Below are positions 1 through 10,716 of a stretch of 64,000 nucleotides of DNA, one piece after another; within the stretch, counting starts at the first letter, position 1, and each line of letters starts with the position of its first letter. A program made the position numbers and the translations under genes. This DNA is from Diphasiastrum complanatum. Lineage: Eukaryota > Streptophyta > Lycopodiopsida > Lycopodiales > Lycopodiaceae. The notes under the pieces were generated by a model. It made no database searches. It saw nothing but the letters and a program-made list of their open reading frames with translations, and was not told the DNA's origin. Location: assembly GCA_029204225.1 (NCBI GenBank), contig CM055092.1, positions 24,348,881 to 24,412,880 on the forward strand, read 5' to 3'.

Positions 1-1
1 C

Positions 2-3000
2 ATTGATGAGAACATAAAAGATGGTGAAATAGTCCAAGTTATGTTGAATGGTTTGCTAAATGAACATGCTAACCTTGTGCAAAGTTTTTCCATTCAAAGA
101 GTCTTGCCAAGTGTGGTTGACTTGCAAGAAATCTTATTGGCTGAAGAACATAGGTTGCAATCAAAGCTTGATGGTGCATCCTTGCAAGGTGGAGGTGAAG
201 AGGCTTTCTTCACAAAAGGCAAATTCAAGGGCAAAGGTAAAGGCAAAGGGAAATGGTCCAAAGTTGGTAACTTTGATCATGATGATCACTCTTCCTCTTC
301 CTCTTCTACTAAGAACAATAAGTCAAAGTTCAAGTGCTTTTATTGTGGGATAAAAGGTCATTTTGCAAATGAATGTTATAAGAAGAAAAGAGAGCAAGGA
401 GAGAGGCAAGGAAATCTTACAATAGATGAGGAAGAACATAACACATGTGAATCACTTGTTATGACTTCAAGTTTGTTAGCCAACATAGATGATAATGATC
501 CTTGGTGGATTGATAGTGGAGCCTCATCTCACATGACAAGACATAAGGAATACTTTACATCCTTATTGTCTTATGAGGGAGAAGGTAACATCATCTACAC
601 TTCAAATGATGGTCAATGTGACATCAAAGGCATAGGCACTATTCCTATTTCCCTTTCAACAAATAGGAAAGCAAATCTTGAAAATGTTTTGTACATTCCT
701 TCAATCACTAAGAATTTGCTTAGTGTAAGTCAAATGATTGACAAAGGACTTGATGTGGAGTTCATTGGAGATGCACGTTTGATAAGTAAATGTGGATCCT
801 TGATTGCTCAAGGTAGGAGGCATGGTAAACTTTTCAAGCTTGATGCATGTGTGATCTCTAATCATGAAGGATGTATGGCTAGGGAGCAATTGACAAACCA
901 AGAAGTTTGGCACAAGAGGTTGGGCCATCCCAACTTCAAATCTTTGGAGGTAATGGCAAAGAAAGAGCTTGTTCTTGGTCTCCCTAAAAGTCTTGTTGCA
1001 AACAATAGTGTTTGTGAACATTGTGCCTTGTCCAAATCTCATAGACTTGCTTATTCTAGATCTACTTCTAGATCTAAAGAAGCTTTTCAACTTGTGCATT
1101 CTGATATTCATTCTTCTAGTACAACTAGCAATGGTGGGGCAAAGATGTATGCAACTTTCATTGATGACTTTAGTAGGTATACTTGGATCTATCTTCTTAA
1201 AAGTAAGGATGAAGTGTTTGCTGCATTTGTCAAGTTCAAGAATGAAATGGAAAACCAATTCAATACAAAGATCAAATGCTTAAGATCTGATAATGGAGGG
1301 GAATACACCTCAAATAGGTTCAAAGACTTTTGTATAGCACATGGGATTAAGAGGGAGATGTCTAGTCCTAGGACTCCACAACAGAATGGAGTGGCCGAGA
1401 GGAAGAATAGAACCCTTTGTGAATGTGCCAAGGCAATGAGACTACATGCTAATCTTGCTAAGTCTTTTTGGGGGGAAGCTTTAGCATGTGCTAACTATCT
1501 ATGTAATAGATGGACAAGTGCTTCCTTGGATGGTAAAACTCCTCATGAGGTTCTTTATGGTAGAAGGCCGAGTGTCAAGCATTGTAGGATCTTTGGATGT
1601 ACATGTTTTGTCAATATCACACTTGATGATAGAACTAAAGAAGATCCTTCATCAAAGAAGGGTGTGTTTGTTGGCTATAGTGAAGTAAGCAAGGCTTACA
1701 AAGTGTACATTCCTTCTACAAAGAAAGTTGTCATAAGTAGGGATGTCATCTTTCATGAAGAGAATGTTTCCAATGTTGTTGATGTTGATGTTGATGTGCC
1801 TACTAATCATCATGATGTGCAAGATGTCTTGGATGAAGATGGAGATGCCACTCCAAAGCAAACTTCAAGGAAGACTCAAAGGCAAAGGGCTAAGCCATCA
1901 AGGCTAACCTATGATGAAAAAGGAAAGCAAGTGGTGGACAACTCTAACTTTGCTTTTCTTACCTCTTTTGATGAACCAACTTGTGTAGGTGAAGCAATTC
2001 AAAAGAAGGAATGGATCCAAGCCATGGATCATGAGCATCAAGCACTCATCAAAAGCAACACATGGAGGTTGGTAAAGCTTCCAAAGGACAAGAAGGCAAT
2101 TGGTTGTAAGTGGATCTTCAAGATCAAGACAAATCAAGATGGATCAATCAACAAGTACAAGGCAAGGTTGGTGGCAAAGGGGTATGCTCAAGAATATGGT
2201 ATTGACTATGATGAGACCTTTGCACTCGTGGCAAAGATGGTAACTATTCGAATCCTAATCTCTCTTGCAACTCTTTATGATTGGGATATGTGGCAAATGG
2301 ATGTTACTAATGCCTTCTTGAATGGTGATCTTGAAGAAGATATTTACATGGAGCAACCCGAGGGCTATGTTTCACATGATGAGCCTAATCATGTGTGCTA
2401 TCTCCAAAAGAGTTTGTATGGGCTAAAGCAAGCACCAAGGAGTTGGTATGCTAAGCTCAATTCCTTCTTACTTTCTCAAAACTTTGTTATGAGTGAGTAT
2501 GATCATTCTCTCTACTTTAGATTGAATGAAAATGATATCACTTTACTTTTGATCTATGTTGATGACATTATCTTAAGTGGTGGTAACAATCTAGATATAG
2601 ATGAAATCAAGATGGCACTCAAAAGAGAGTTTGAAATTCAAGATCTTGGTAAACTTCATTATATCTTAGGAATAGAGATTATTAGAACTTCTAAATCTAC
2701 ATTCATATGTCAAGAAAAGTATGTTAACTCTATTCTAAAAAGGTTTCATATGGAAGATTGTAAAGTTGTTTCTACTCCTATGGAATCAAATGTAAAGCTA
2801 ACTACAAGAAGTAATGAAAGATCCTTCAAGGACATTACTCTCTATAGAAAGCTAATAGGATCTCTTATATGGTTAACCATCACAAGACCTGATCTAAGCT
2901 TTGTGGTTGGTAAACTAAGTCAATTTATGCAAGATCCTAGTGAGGCTCATTGGAAGCTAGGAAAGAGAGTACTTAGATACATCTCGGGATCTAGAGATTT

Positions 3001-3541
3001 TGGCATCTTGTATGGAGGTACTACACCTAACCTTTGTGGATTTTCAGATTCAGATTTTGCAGGTGATCAAATGGATAGGAAGTCAACAAGTGCCTTTGCA
3101 ATCTATCTTGGAGATGGAGTGGTCTCATGGCTATCAAAGAAGCAACCAACTATCTCTCTATCTTCCACCGAAGCCGAGTACAAGGCATTAACAACATGCA
3201 CCAAGGAGATTCTTTGGATCAAGAGGATGTTATTGGATCTTCACTTGCTAGAACCAGAGAAGACTCCAATCATACTTTGTGATAATCTTTCAGCCCAAAG
3301 CTTGGCAAGCAATCCTATTTTTCATGCAAGGAGCAAGCACATTGAGATTGCTCACCATTTTGTGAGAGATCAAGTCATTGCCAAAGAGGTGGAGCTTCAA
3401 CATGTCTCTTCAAAGGAGTGTGTGGCTGATATCTTCACCAAACCATTGGGAAAGGACCTATATTTAATGCATAGATCTAATCTTGGAATGTGCTCAAAGA
3501 CTATGTTGAAACTAGCATCCAATGTTGAAGAGGGAGTGTGA
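2..3541 (+). CDS. Copia-A copy 1 gag-pol polyprotein, 5' partial, open to its stop
   Basis: The frame is open from base 2. Residues are counted from the ATG at 41, which is internal to gag. Domains in order: lysine/glycine-rich gag tail (58-75); CCHC zinc knuckle C99-C102-H107-C112; aspartic protease motif WWIDSGAS with D158; GAG-pre-integrase HHCC (H291, H296, C325, C328); integrase DDE triad D355, D417, E453 with the usual 35-residue spacing; RT with YVDD at 839-842; copia RNase H with the ADIFTKPL motif near the end. The stop TGA (3539-3541) lies inside the LTR. One odd residue is L729 in TFALVAK, where copy 2 and copia RTs generally have proline. No stop or frameshift is seen, so it may encode nearly all enzymes, but the 5' end is not visible. 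Confidence 0.94.
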   Translation: MDENIKDGEIVQVMLNGLLNEHANLVQSFSIQRVLPSVVDLQEILLAEEHRLQSKLDGASLQGGGEEAFFTKGKFKGKGKGKGKWSKVGNFDHDDHSSSSSSTKNNKSKFKCFYCGIKGHFANECYKKKREQGERQGNLTIDEEEHNTCESLVMTSSLLANIDDNDPWWIDSGASSHMTRHKEYFTSLLSYEGEGNIIYTSNDGQCDIKGIGTIPISLSTNRKANLENVLYIPSITKNLLSVSQMIDKGLDVEFIGDARLISKCGSLIAQGRRHGKLFKLDACVISNHEGCMAREQLTNQEVWHKRLGHPNFKSLEVMAKKELVLGLPKSLVANNSVCEHCALSKSHRLAYSRSTSRSKEAFQLVHSDIHSSSTTSNGGAKMYATFIDDFSRYTWIYLLKSKDEVFAAFVKFKNEMENQFNTKIKCLRSDNGGEYTSNRFKDFCIAHGIKREMSSPRTPQQNGVAERKNRTLCECAKAMRLHANLAKSFWGEALACANYLCNRWTSASLDGKTPHEVLYGRRPSVKHCRIFGCTCFVNITLDDRTKEDPSSKKGVFVGYSEVSKAYKVYIPSTKKVVISRDVIFHEENVSNVVDVDVDVPTNHHDVQDVLDEDGDATPKQTSRKTQRQRAKPSRLTYDEKGKQVVDNSNFAFLTSFDEPTCVGEAIQKKEWIQAMDHEHQALIKSNTWRLVKLPKDKKAIGCKWIFKIKTNQDGSINKYKARLVAKGYAQEYGIDYDETFALVAKMVTIRILISLATLYDWDMWQMDVTNAFLNGDLEEDIYMEQPEGYVSHDEPNHVCYLQKSLYGLKQAPRSWYAKLNSFLLSQNFVMSEYDHSLYFRLNENDITLLLIYVDDIILSGGNNLDIDEIKMALKREFEIQDLGKLHYILGIEIIRTSKSTFICQEKYVNSILKRFHMEDCKVVSTPMESNVKLTTRSNERSFKDITLYRKLIGSLIWLTITRPDLSFVVGKLSQFMQDPSEAHWKLGKRVLRYISGSRDFGILYGGTTPNLCGFSDSDFAGDQMDRKSTSAFAIYLGDGVVSWLSKKQPTISLSSTEAEYKALTTCTKEILWIKRMLLDLHLLEPEKTPIILCDNLSAQSLASNPIFHARSKHIEIAHHFVRDQVIAKEVELQHVSSKECVADIFTKPLGKDLYLMHRSNLGMCSKTMLKLASNVEEGV
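3525..3536 (+). promoter_or_regulatory. polypurine tract, Copia-A copy 1
   Basis: Purine-rich GAAGAGGGAG directly abuts the TG of the 3' LTR, the position where plus-strand DNA synthesis is primed. The identical tract is at 25051-25060 in copy 2. It also encodes the last residues of the polyprotein. Confidence 0.8.
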
Positions 3542-4191
3542 AAATTGTCAACATTTCCTAGCTAGTTTGAGGCCTAAATTGGCTAAAATTGTAAATAGTT
3601 TTGGTTCTGGAGTTTCACACGTGTGAACCAGGCCACAATGTTTTTATTTACTGTATCTTTTCAGTATGATGAAGTGTCAAACTTCATACCCTTCAAAATG
3701 AGACCATTTTGATGTATTTTGGTCATATAAGCCATTTTTAGCTATTTTTCCTATATAGGGAATATCTAGGGTCAAGTACCTTCTAGAGAGAGGAGAGAGA
3801 GTCATCTTCCTCATCCATAAATAGTAGGGAAGTCGTGGAGAACAGGTTGGAGAAACCTTTTGTATGCTTCATTGAGATCAATAGATCATTGTCATTGTTT
3901 CTTCCTCCATTGAGAGCATTGTTGTGTGTATTGTCTTCAAGCTATTGTGTATGATCTTAGGTGCTTTCCAAAAGTGGTAGGCTGATGTATCATGGACTGA
4001 ATAATGCTATTTTGGGCCGCACTTGATGTTTATGGAAGTTTCCATTTGTGATAAATGCTTTTTGATCAAGTTCTTTGCATTCTAGGTAGCATAGAATGTG
4101 TTGCCAATTCCTAGCTTATGTAGTTTGGAGTGCAAGCATTCAAGCCAATGATCTTGGAGTTTAGATCCACTTAGGATCTGTATTTTTCACA
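3537..4191 (+). repeat. 3' LTR of Copia-A copy 1 (complete, 655 bp)
   Basis: Begins TGTGAAAA and ends TTTTCACA, an 8-bp terminal inverted repeat, and has the same 655-bp length as the 5' LTR of copy 2 (19283-19937). By eye about five single-base differences separate the two. A TATA-like CTATATAGGG at 3751-3760 probably marks the U3 promoter, with transcription starting some 30 bp downstream (inference). Confidence 0.93.
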
Positions 4192-5580
4192 TTTTATTTA
4201 AAAAATAGCAATTCTAGTAATTTTTAGTCTCTTCATGTTTAATTTTAAACTCTTTCACAAAATGTAACTATTTTGGACATTTTATTTTATGCTTTTCTTT
4301 TATACATACATACATATGTATGTATAGTTATTGTGTTTTTCAGAGAAAATAGATAATTAACTATTGGAAAACAACAAAGTAAAGAATGAAATAGATAGAA
4401 AGAAACAAGATGCTGATTTAGAAATAAGTTTAGGCTGCCAATGCTTTTGTAACTGACTATCATTAAATAGAGCATTAAAGCACTCTCTATCTAAACATTT
4501 CAAAAAAAGCACTCCTAAAAACAAGATGTCTGACATGATAAGAACTTATGTTGTAAACTTCAATTTCCTTGTAAACAACTTCATCTTATCATAAATACCA
4601 TATCTCCAACTTTATGATATTTTCTATTCAATCTTCGATCATGCCAAGCCTTACGCCATACATTTTTCATGACTAATGCATCAACACAAAAAACTACCAC
4701 CAATCAACTTTCGCTAGATTTTTTAATATTTCAGCAGTCTACTAATATGGATTCGAATAAATCTCTATCTCTGATGCCTTAGTAAGGATGATAAAGAACT
4801 TCTAGAACCACTTCGGAGGATACTTGCTCCACGGAGAACAAAAAACAGAGAGAGACTAGAAAAAAAAACACAACACTACATAGAATTGGAATTTTTAATT
4901 AGGATTGAGCTCTTTCCTTTCAAGATTCAATCCTTGGAAGTACAATTCAATGTGTGTGTGTGTGTGTGTGCACTTTTCTGTGTTTATATATATTTATATA
5001 TTTATTAGTGTATGTGTGTGTGTGTGTATCAACTGAATCAAAGGTATCTAAAATGTCAACTAAGAACTTTACTTGGCTCATTATGTGGATCTCTCTCTCT
5101 CTCTCTCTCACTCCAATAATTTGGAGTTTCTTAGACTAATTTGTTAGCATACATGCACAATAGGAGTCATGTCTGCTAAGTGCTAAATATTACTCCTTGA
5201 ACCTAATGGAATCACCATGCTTGATACCATTTCTCACAATTACCTAGAATCAAAGCAAAATAACACAAACATAACTATTTGAAGAGCTATGAGCATTTGA
5301 TAACAAGGTATGATTTGCCAAGCTTCTAAAAAATCCAACATTTTCAAAGCAGGCATGTAGTACATTCAATTTAAACAAGTAATGTTTTGTATAGTCTATT
5401 GAATGTAAGTTCCCAGTGCTTTAGATGATATTGATATTGAGAACAAACATGAAGTACAGCTTTCTTTTCCTGCAACATTTTCATTTGAAAGCAACCATAT
5501 TCGATCCTTCTTGGATAATTAAAAAACGAGTTGACCAGACATATATGGCCTAGAAACATGATTACAATTTAAAGAGCATG
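4192..5580 (-). repeat. Dispersed repeat R, minus orientation, with TG and TC microsatellites
   Basis: One copy of a repeat seen at least six times: 4192, 11900, 25269, 30005, 37690 and 41806. Orientation is given relative to the AP2 gene that often adjoins it. Features: a perfect palindrome around 4303-4324 (ACATACATATGTATGT core), a stretch whose minus strand resembles a gypsy integrase C-terminus (KAWHDRR...VGD.VF), a (TG)n run near 4950-4970, a second near 5010-5028, and (TC)n near 5092-5110. It runs on into AP2 exon e8 (about 5415-5475). No intact gene. Confidence 0.75.
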
Positions 5581-6826
5581 GATTGAAGTGGCTAATATCT
5601 TAAGCATCAATACTTTTAGGCTAGAAGGGATTTTTAAAATTCTCACCATCTCCAACTCCTCCAAGGGAATATTTGCAAGCTCGTGTAGAAAGGTGAACTT
5701 GCTTTTTTTGGTCATTGGAACATCTTTCTCAACATCATCTACTGGTCCAAATAGGTCCCTATAAGCGTGTTTGCATTCTTCTTGTACTATTGCTACTTTG
5801 TTGGGTGTTGCTAAAAAAAGAGTTTTTCCGACTCATGTACCGAACTATATAAAAAAAGTCTTCTTCCTCGTATTTCTCCCACTGCTGTCACCAATGTACA
5901 CCAGGGAACTATAAATTATCACTTTTTATTTCTCACATATGGGAGATTAAACACGCGTTAAAATCAAAAGACCCTTCTTCAAACTTTTGGAGAGCAATGC
6001 GCTTTATACGGTGACCTAGCTGTATAACCCACTATATATAATAAAGTTGCCTTTAAATGCAAACGACAGAGAGCGATATTACTACCAACAAGATCAAAAG
6101 CTTTGTACTCTAACCATAGCAGTGGCATTTCAGACTCATAGTCTTCTAATGGGAAGTTAAGTTTCTCGGTGTGACCAAGTTTAATTGCTGCACTATCATA
6201 ATTCCTGAGCCACAAAATAATTCTAACACATTCGCAGACCAACGGAGTTATGAACGATATTTAGGATGGTAATTTCATAAACCAAAAAGTCATTGAGAAT
6301 CAGTTAACTGCCACCATTTCACCCAAACCTGGCTGCTGCTATCTCATTATGATAGGCACCTGCAAAGCAAAGTGGTGCTCATTAGCGTCAAGAATAAGTC
6401 ATTTCCGAGCATCCTCGAGGTCTTGTTTTTTAATGAGGTTGTATCAATCCATAAATTCATTGTCACAAAAATTGTACCAATGGAGAGCTGTCCTTGGTTA
6501 GCCATTCTTCCAAAACGTTTGTCGCGTTTTCTTCTCCTGTTATTGGAAAATGAAAAACCATATAAACTGGTTGCATTTCAAACATATGTAAGTAGTTTTG
6601 TAAAGAAAATAAAAAACGCTAGATCTTACAAAAAACAAATCAAATTTGCTCAGGCCATAGCTACAGATCACTTTCGTTCTAAGAGACTTTACATGTAAAT
6701 AGCTTTACAAATATCATCGATTTCTCACAATAATTATTTTTCAAAGAATTCATGTAATCTGGTGGAACATATTTTCTTTCCATACCAGATATTTGCTTCC
6801 CATCTTCCCATCTTCTCATTCGGTTT
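5415..6826 (-). pseudogene. AP2-type transcription factor gene fragment A1 (e8, e7, e5-e1 remnant)
   Basis: Minus-strand copy of the AP2 gene described at 35949-37674 and 46151-47816. Recognisable parts, right to left: damaged e1 (about 6760-6826), e2, the 31-bp mini-exon e3 (6329-6359, flanked by AG and GT), e4 (about 6120-6240, encoding IKLGHTEKLNFPLEDYESEM), e5 (about 5820-5900), e7 (about 5660-5815) and e8. Exon e6 and its flanks are deleted: e7 joins e5 near 5817. The same deletion occurs in the copy at 32266-33680. The e4 donor reads GCTATG instead of GTATGG. Not expected to be functional. Confidence 0.75.
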
Positions 6827-6835
6827 TTTTTTAGG

Positions 6836-7795
6836 CCGGGTATCTAAAATGTGAATTAATAACTTCAAGCACTATGTGTTCTCTCGCTCTCTCTCTCTCT
6901 CAAATAATTGGGGATTTCTTAAACTAATTATCACTTAGCTTACATACACAATAGGAGTCATATACTCCTTAAACCTAATGGAATCACCATGCTCAATAAT
7001 TCTCACCATTTCTCACAATTACCTAGAATTGAAGCAAAGAAACACAAACATAACTATTTGAAGAGCATTTGATAGCAAGGTATGATTCAGACCCTATTGA
7101 TGTTGAGAGCTAACATAAAGTACAACTTGCTTTTCCTGGAACATTTTTATATGAAATCAATCTTCTTGGATCCTTCTTGGACAATAAGAAAGCAAGTTGA
7201 CTAGTCAGATATGGCCTAGAAACATGATTACAATTTAAAGAGGATGGATTGAAGTGGCCAATATCTTAAAAATCAACACTTTTAGGCTAGAAGGTATTTT
7301 CAAAATTCTCACCATCTCCAGCTCTTCCAAGAGAATATTTACAAGTGCGAGTAGAAAGGGAAACTTGATTTTTCTAGTGGTTGGAATAACATTCTCAACA
7401 TCTTCTACTGGTCCAAATAGGTCCCTATACGCGTTTTTGCGTTATTCTTATACTACTACTACTTTGTTGGATGTAGCTAAAAAAACATATGAATTTTCAG
7501 CACATTGTTAAGGAGATGGAAAACATTTGGTCATATTGGAAACAAACAACGATTGGATTTTAGCAACTATTAATGACATCTTGCTTTCTATAAATCTTGA
7601 GATAAAAAGCATAGTGTTGTACATATCATCACCTAAAGATTCGCTCTGATTGGAGCTCGTAAGCAATAGCTGTCTACAGAAAATGAGAATCAAAAGCATT
7701 TTTAGCAGCCACAGAACCATGGAAATTATCTATTCATAACAAGGCCAAAGGAAATTTTGAATATTTATCACCACTGCATAATAACATATACAAAC
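6836..7795 (-). pseudogene. AP2 gene 3' fragment A2 (e8, e7, e6)
   Basis: A second, more diverged version of the AP2 gene 3' half on the minus strand: e8 near 7095-7140, e7 near 7310-7490, e6 near 7640-7690, with intron sequence between. It is bounded on the right by repeat X. The same e6-e7-e8-plus-X arrangement recurs at 45158-46150 and 48711-50719, so this is a repeated block. A CT-rich tract lies near 6885-6902. Several frame breaks; pseudogene. Confidence 0.65.
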
Positions 7796-8436
7796 CACCA
7801 GGTTTGACTCACAAAGTATCATGCAACCACAATGCTCATACAGAGAGTCTACCACCATACTCTCGACCAATTGGCTCGTCCCCAATCCAAATTGAACACA
7901 AGTGGACCACATGAGCGACATGGATCAAGCTGAGGAAATCCCACTGCCACCATGAGACTTACATCCTCCATCTAGCTAGGCTGACATCCTATAAGACACT
8001 TACAAGTACGAACCTGTAAAGCTGATATAAATGAGCAGCTGAGGCTCAACCTGAGGAAATCTTACTGCCACCATAAGATTGCACCCTCACCAGATAGATA
8101 GCTAGTAGAAAATGACAAGTCAATCAGCATAAATGACTACTTTGTTTTACTGTAGCAAATGCACAACCACATAAAACTCCGACTCAGATCTAAACTCCTG
8201 TGACAAGTCAACATGCAAGCCCACACACACTCACGCAAACCAACACGAATGATAAAGCATCAAATACATGACCAAGGCCTGCCCATAAGTGGTATCCTGT
8301 CGTACCAGAACCTGTGCCACCTTGTAGATCTGCTGCTACACCACTGGTCACCAAATCACGTCCTTAACCATGGCCTGCACCTGTACCAAGATGCTCTCAT
8401 GTCCAAGCATATCCAACTGTCCAATAAGTCCTGAAA
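7796..8436 (-). repeat. Dispersed repeat X, minus orientation (partial)
   Basis: Matches 49716-50360 in the same orientation and the reverse complement of 54750-55345. It is less AT-rich than its surroundings and has no long open frame. In all copies its left side adjoins AP2 exon e6, or did so. Its nature is unknown; the longer copies directly continue a gypsy-type LTR end (54380), so it may be internal sequence of another LTR element. Confidence 0.6.
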
Positions 8437-9587
8437 GCTGATCCCTCGTACTGAGGTATATAGCTCAGAGTGACTTCCTCTAGGCTTATCCCTGATCTCA
8501 CCACTTGAGAATCTGCACCATGGAAATTCCAATACCTGTGCCAAGCCTAGACTCTTACAAATACAGCCAACTGCATGAAAGCTATAGATAGCTTATCCAT
8601 GCCCGTGATGGTAGATGCCTCCCCATCGATGCCAATGTCCAAAATTGGCCCCTTGCTGTAATGCCAACATGTACTCCCAAATGAGTACACCATGAAGTCC
8701 TCGCCATCAGTGTCCCCTGCAGCAGTAGATCACTAGCAAAACACCCATCATAGTTTTTGCCCTCCAATCACACCTCGTGCGATCTCCATCGGCTCTCCAA
8801 CCTAGAGCTGGCTCTCAAAGCTTCACACTTTGTCCATTTGGGTTTGCAGTGTTTTGATTCCATCATGAATCCCACATGTACTTCATGTCCATGCCAATGA
8901 CTCAAGTCCAGTATGAAATAGCTGCCCCCTGATTATCATCCCATATCATCCTGTAGTGTTATCCCTACCAAGTATTTCAATGCCATCTCAGATCACAAAG
9001 ATTTGGGCATCTACCCTGTAGTGCCCACCTGTATTCGCCCAAGCTAGCTCCAAGCTGCTCCTGTGAATGGTTCCAAACCACTCCCTCAGAATACACTGAG
9101 ATGTGAACTCCAAAGCCACCATCAAGTCCCTCACATGACGGTGCATGCCAATATCCGTCCAAGTGAACCTGTGAGATCTTCCATGGCCCAAACCAAACGA
9201 TCTACAGCCTGTCATCCCTGGAATCTGCATCCCTGATGCAACACTGATATGGCAAATTGACTTGACTTACCCAAACTGGCAGTTGATTTGTATCTCTACG
9301 ATGACAAACTTGATACACTGCTCCACAACTACAATGACTTGATTAGAATTGACTTACCAACTGTAAAACCACAAAATCATCACACTCACCACTCACCAAG
9401 AGCATCCAAAGTGTGATTATTGACCCGTTCTTCATCCTCTGCATGTCCCACACATAGCTCGCCCAATGCAAGTCTGCTATCTTGCCCAATGGCTTCCAAC
9501 TGGCACCACCTCGCACTTCCATCACCCTTGATCGCCAATATGTGTGTACCTTGAAGCTAGCCAATATGTGGGGTCCTTGTGTGTACC
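8437..9587. other. Unexplained non-coding stretch of higher GC
   Basis: Homology to the other X copies stops at 8437, where those copies continue CCCATCCATTC. The following 1.15 kb is seen once in the window, is visibly richer in C and G, and has only short stop-limited frames on both strands. It ends abruptly at a copia integrase fragment near 9588. It may be more of the same unknown LTR element; I see nothing that identifies it. Confidence 0.4.
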
Positions 9588-10716
9588 TTTAAGGACCCCA
9601 CAACAAAATGGAGTGGCTGAAAGGAAGAATAAGACTTTAGGTGAAAGTGCTTAAGCTGTGATGTTAAGTGCTAATCTTGAAAACCAATTTTGGGATCAAG
9701 CTTTGTTGTGTGCCAATTTCTTGTGCAATAGGTGGCCGAGTGCTATTTTGGATGGAAGGACACCTTTTGAGATGCTATTCAAGAGGAGGCCGAGTGTTAA
9801 CTTTCTAAGAACCTTTGGATGCATATGCTATGTCAACATTACTCTTGATGATAGGACCAAGGAGGATCCATCTCCAAGCAGAGGTATTTTTGTTAGATAT
9901 AGTGAGGTGAGTAAAGCCTACAAGGTTTACATTGCTTCTACTAACAAGGTGATTGTTGGTAGAGATGTCATTTTTTATGAGGGGAACATTCCAAAAGTTT
10001 TTTCAAACATGATTGATGGAAGTGTAGATGGAACTAACATTCTTGATGTTGATGAAAATGATCATATTTTTTATGGTGATGATGATGGACCTTCATCAAG
10101 CCAAAAGCCAAGGAGAATATCAAGAGAAAGACAAGTACCTTCCAGGCTCACATATGATCAAAAGGGTAAGCAAGTAGTTTCTGGAAATTATGTTGCCTCT
10201 TTGGATGAGCCTACAAGTGTAGATCAAGCAAGGAAAGAAGAAGAGTGGATCCAAGCAATGGATCTTGAGTATCAAACTCTTATGAAGAGTGAAAGATCTT
10301 ATGGAGGATCTTCTTGTGTACATGGAGCTATGCAAGTGGATGGATGTTATCTTGCTGTAAAATCAAGTATTGGATCTAGAAGACAAATTTTGTTCAATGA
10401 CCTTAATGGTCAAGTTGAAGATCACGAGGTTGATCTCAAAGCGCTTCAACTAGTCAAAAGGGAAGTTGGCAATTTGGAACTAGTCAAGAGCATCAAAGGA
10501 GAGGTAGTTGGCAAAGGTGTTATGGATATGATTTTACAGCATATTGAAGACTCAAGTAAGCTCAAAGGAGTATCAAGGAAGTGTTTTTCAAGTTTACTTT
10601 ACTTTTTCTATCTCATATTTGAGCAATTTCATGTGGATGTGTGCAAATTGTCAAGATATGGTAAAACTAGCTACATTGGTGTGTGTGGCTCGGGAATTAT
10701 GATAGGTCAGCATTAG
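9588..10716 (+). pseudogene. Copia-D integrase/linker fragment fused to unknown ORF and AP2 sequence
   Basis: Starts in integrase at RTPQQNGVAERKN, with an in-frame TAA at 9655-9657, then runs open for about 350 codons from 9658. Residues up to about 208 are copia: integrase C-terminus (FGCICYVNITLDDRTKEDPS) and the linker before RT (DEPTSVDQARKEEEWIQAMD). This family is related to, but clearly diverged from, Copia-A. At about 10284 the copia match ends and some 130 unfamiliar codons follow, including an internal near-repeat (LVKREVGNLELVKSIKGEV). The frame then enters AP2 intron 3 and e4 in a wrong frame (GSGIMIGQ) and stops. The same chimera is at 34028-34569. Confidence 0.75.

Larger units (their letters stand above)
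1..4191 (+). mobile_element. Ty1/copia retrotransposon Copia-A, copy 1 (3' part)
   Basis: Class I LTR retrotransposon entering from the left edge inside gag. It matches copy 2 (19283-25268) base for base at an offset of 21522, then 21524 after a 2-bp insertion in copy 2. Order gag zinc knuckle, protease, integrase, RT, RNase H is diagnostic of copia. It ends with a complete LTR. The right flank (TTTTATTTAAAAAATAGC) continues the dispersed repeat R; the same site is uninterrupted near 30941, which marks the insertion point. The 5' LTR and left target duplication lie outside the window. Confidence 0.95.

Noticed and set aside
701-1258. 185-codon antisense open frame, repeated at 22223-22780
   Set aside because: It lies opposite the copia integrase coding region and is conserved only because the element is; no independent domain.
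969-1283. 104-codon plus-strand frame (also 22491-22805)
   Set aside because: Alternative-frame shadow of integrase with leucine/isoleucine-biased composition.
8437-9587. Possible host gene in the GC-richer stretch
   Set aside because: All frames on both strands are short; no splice-linked coding pattern or known motif was found.
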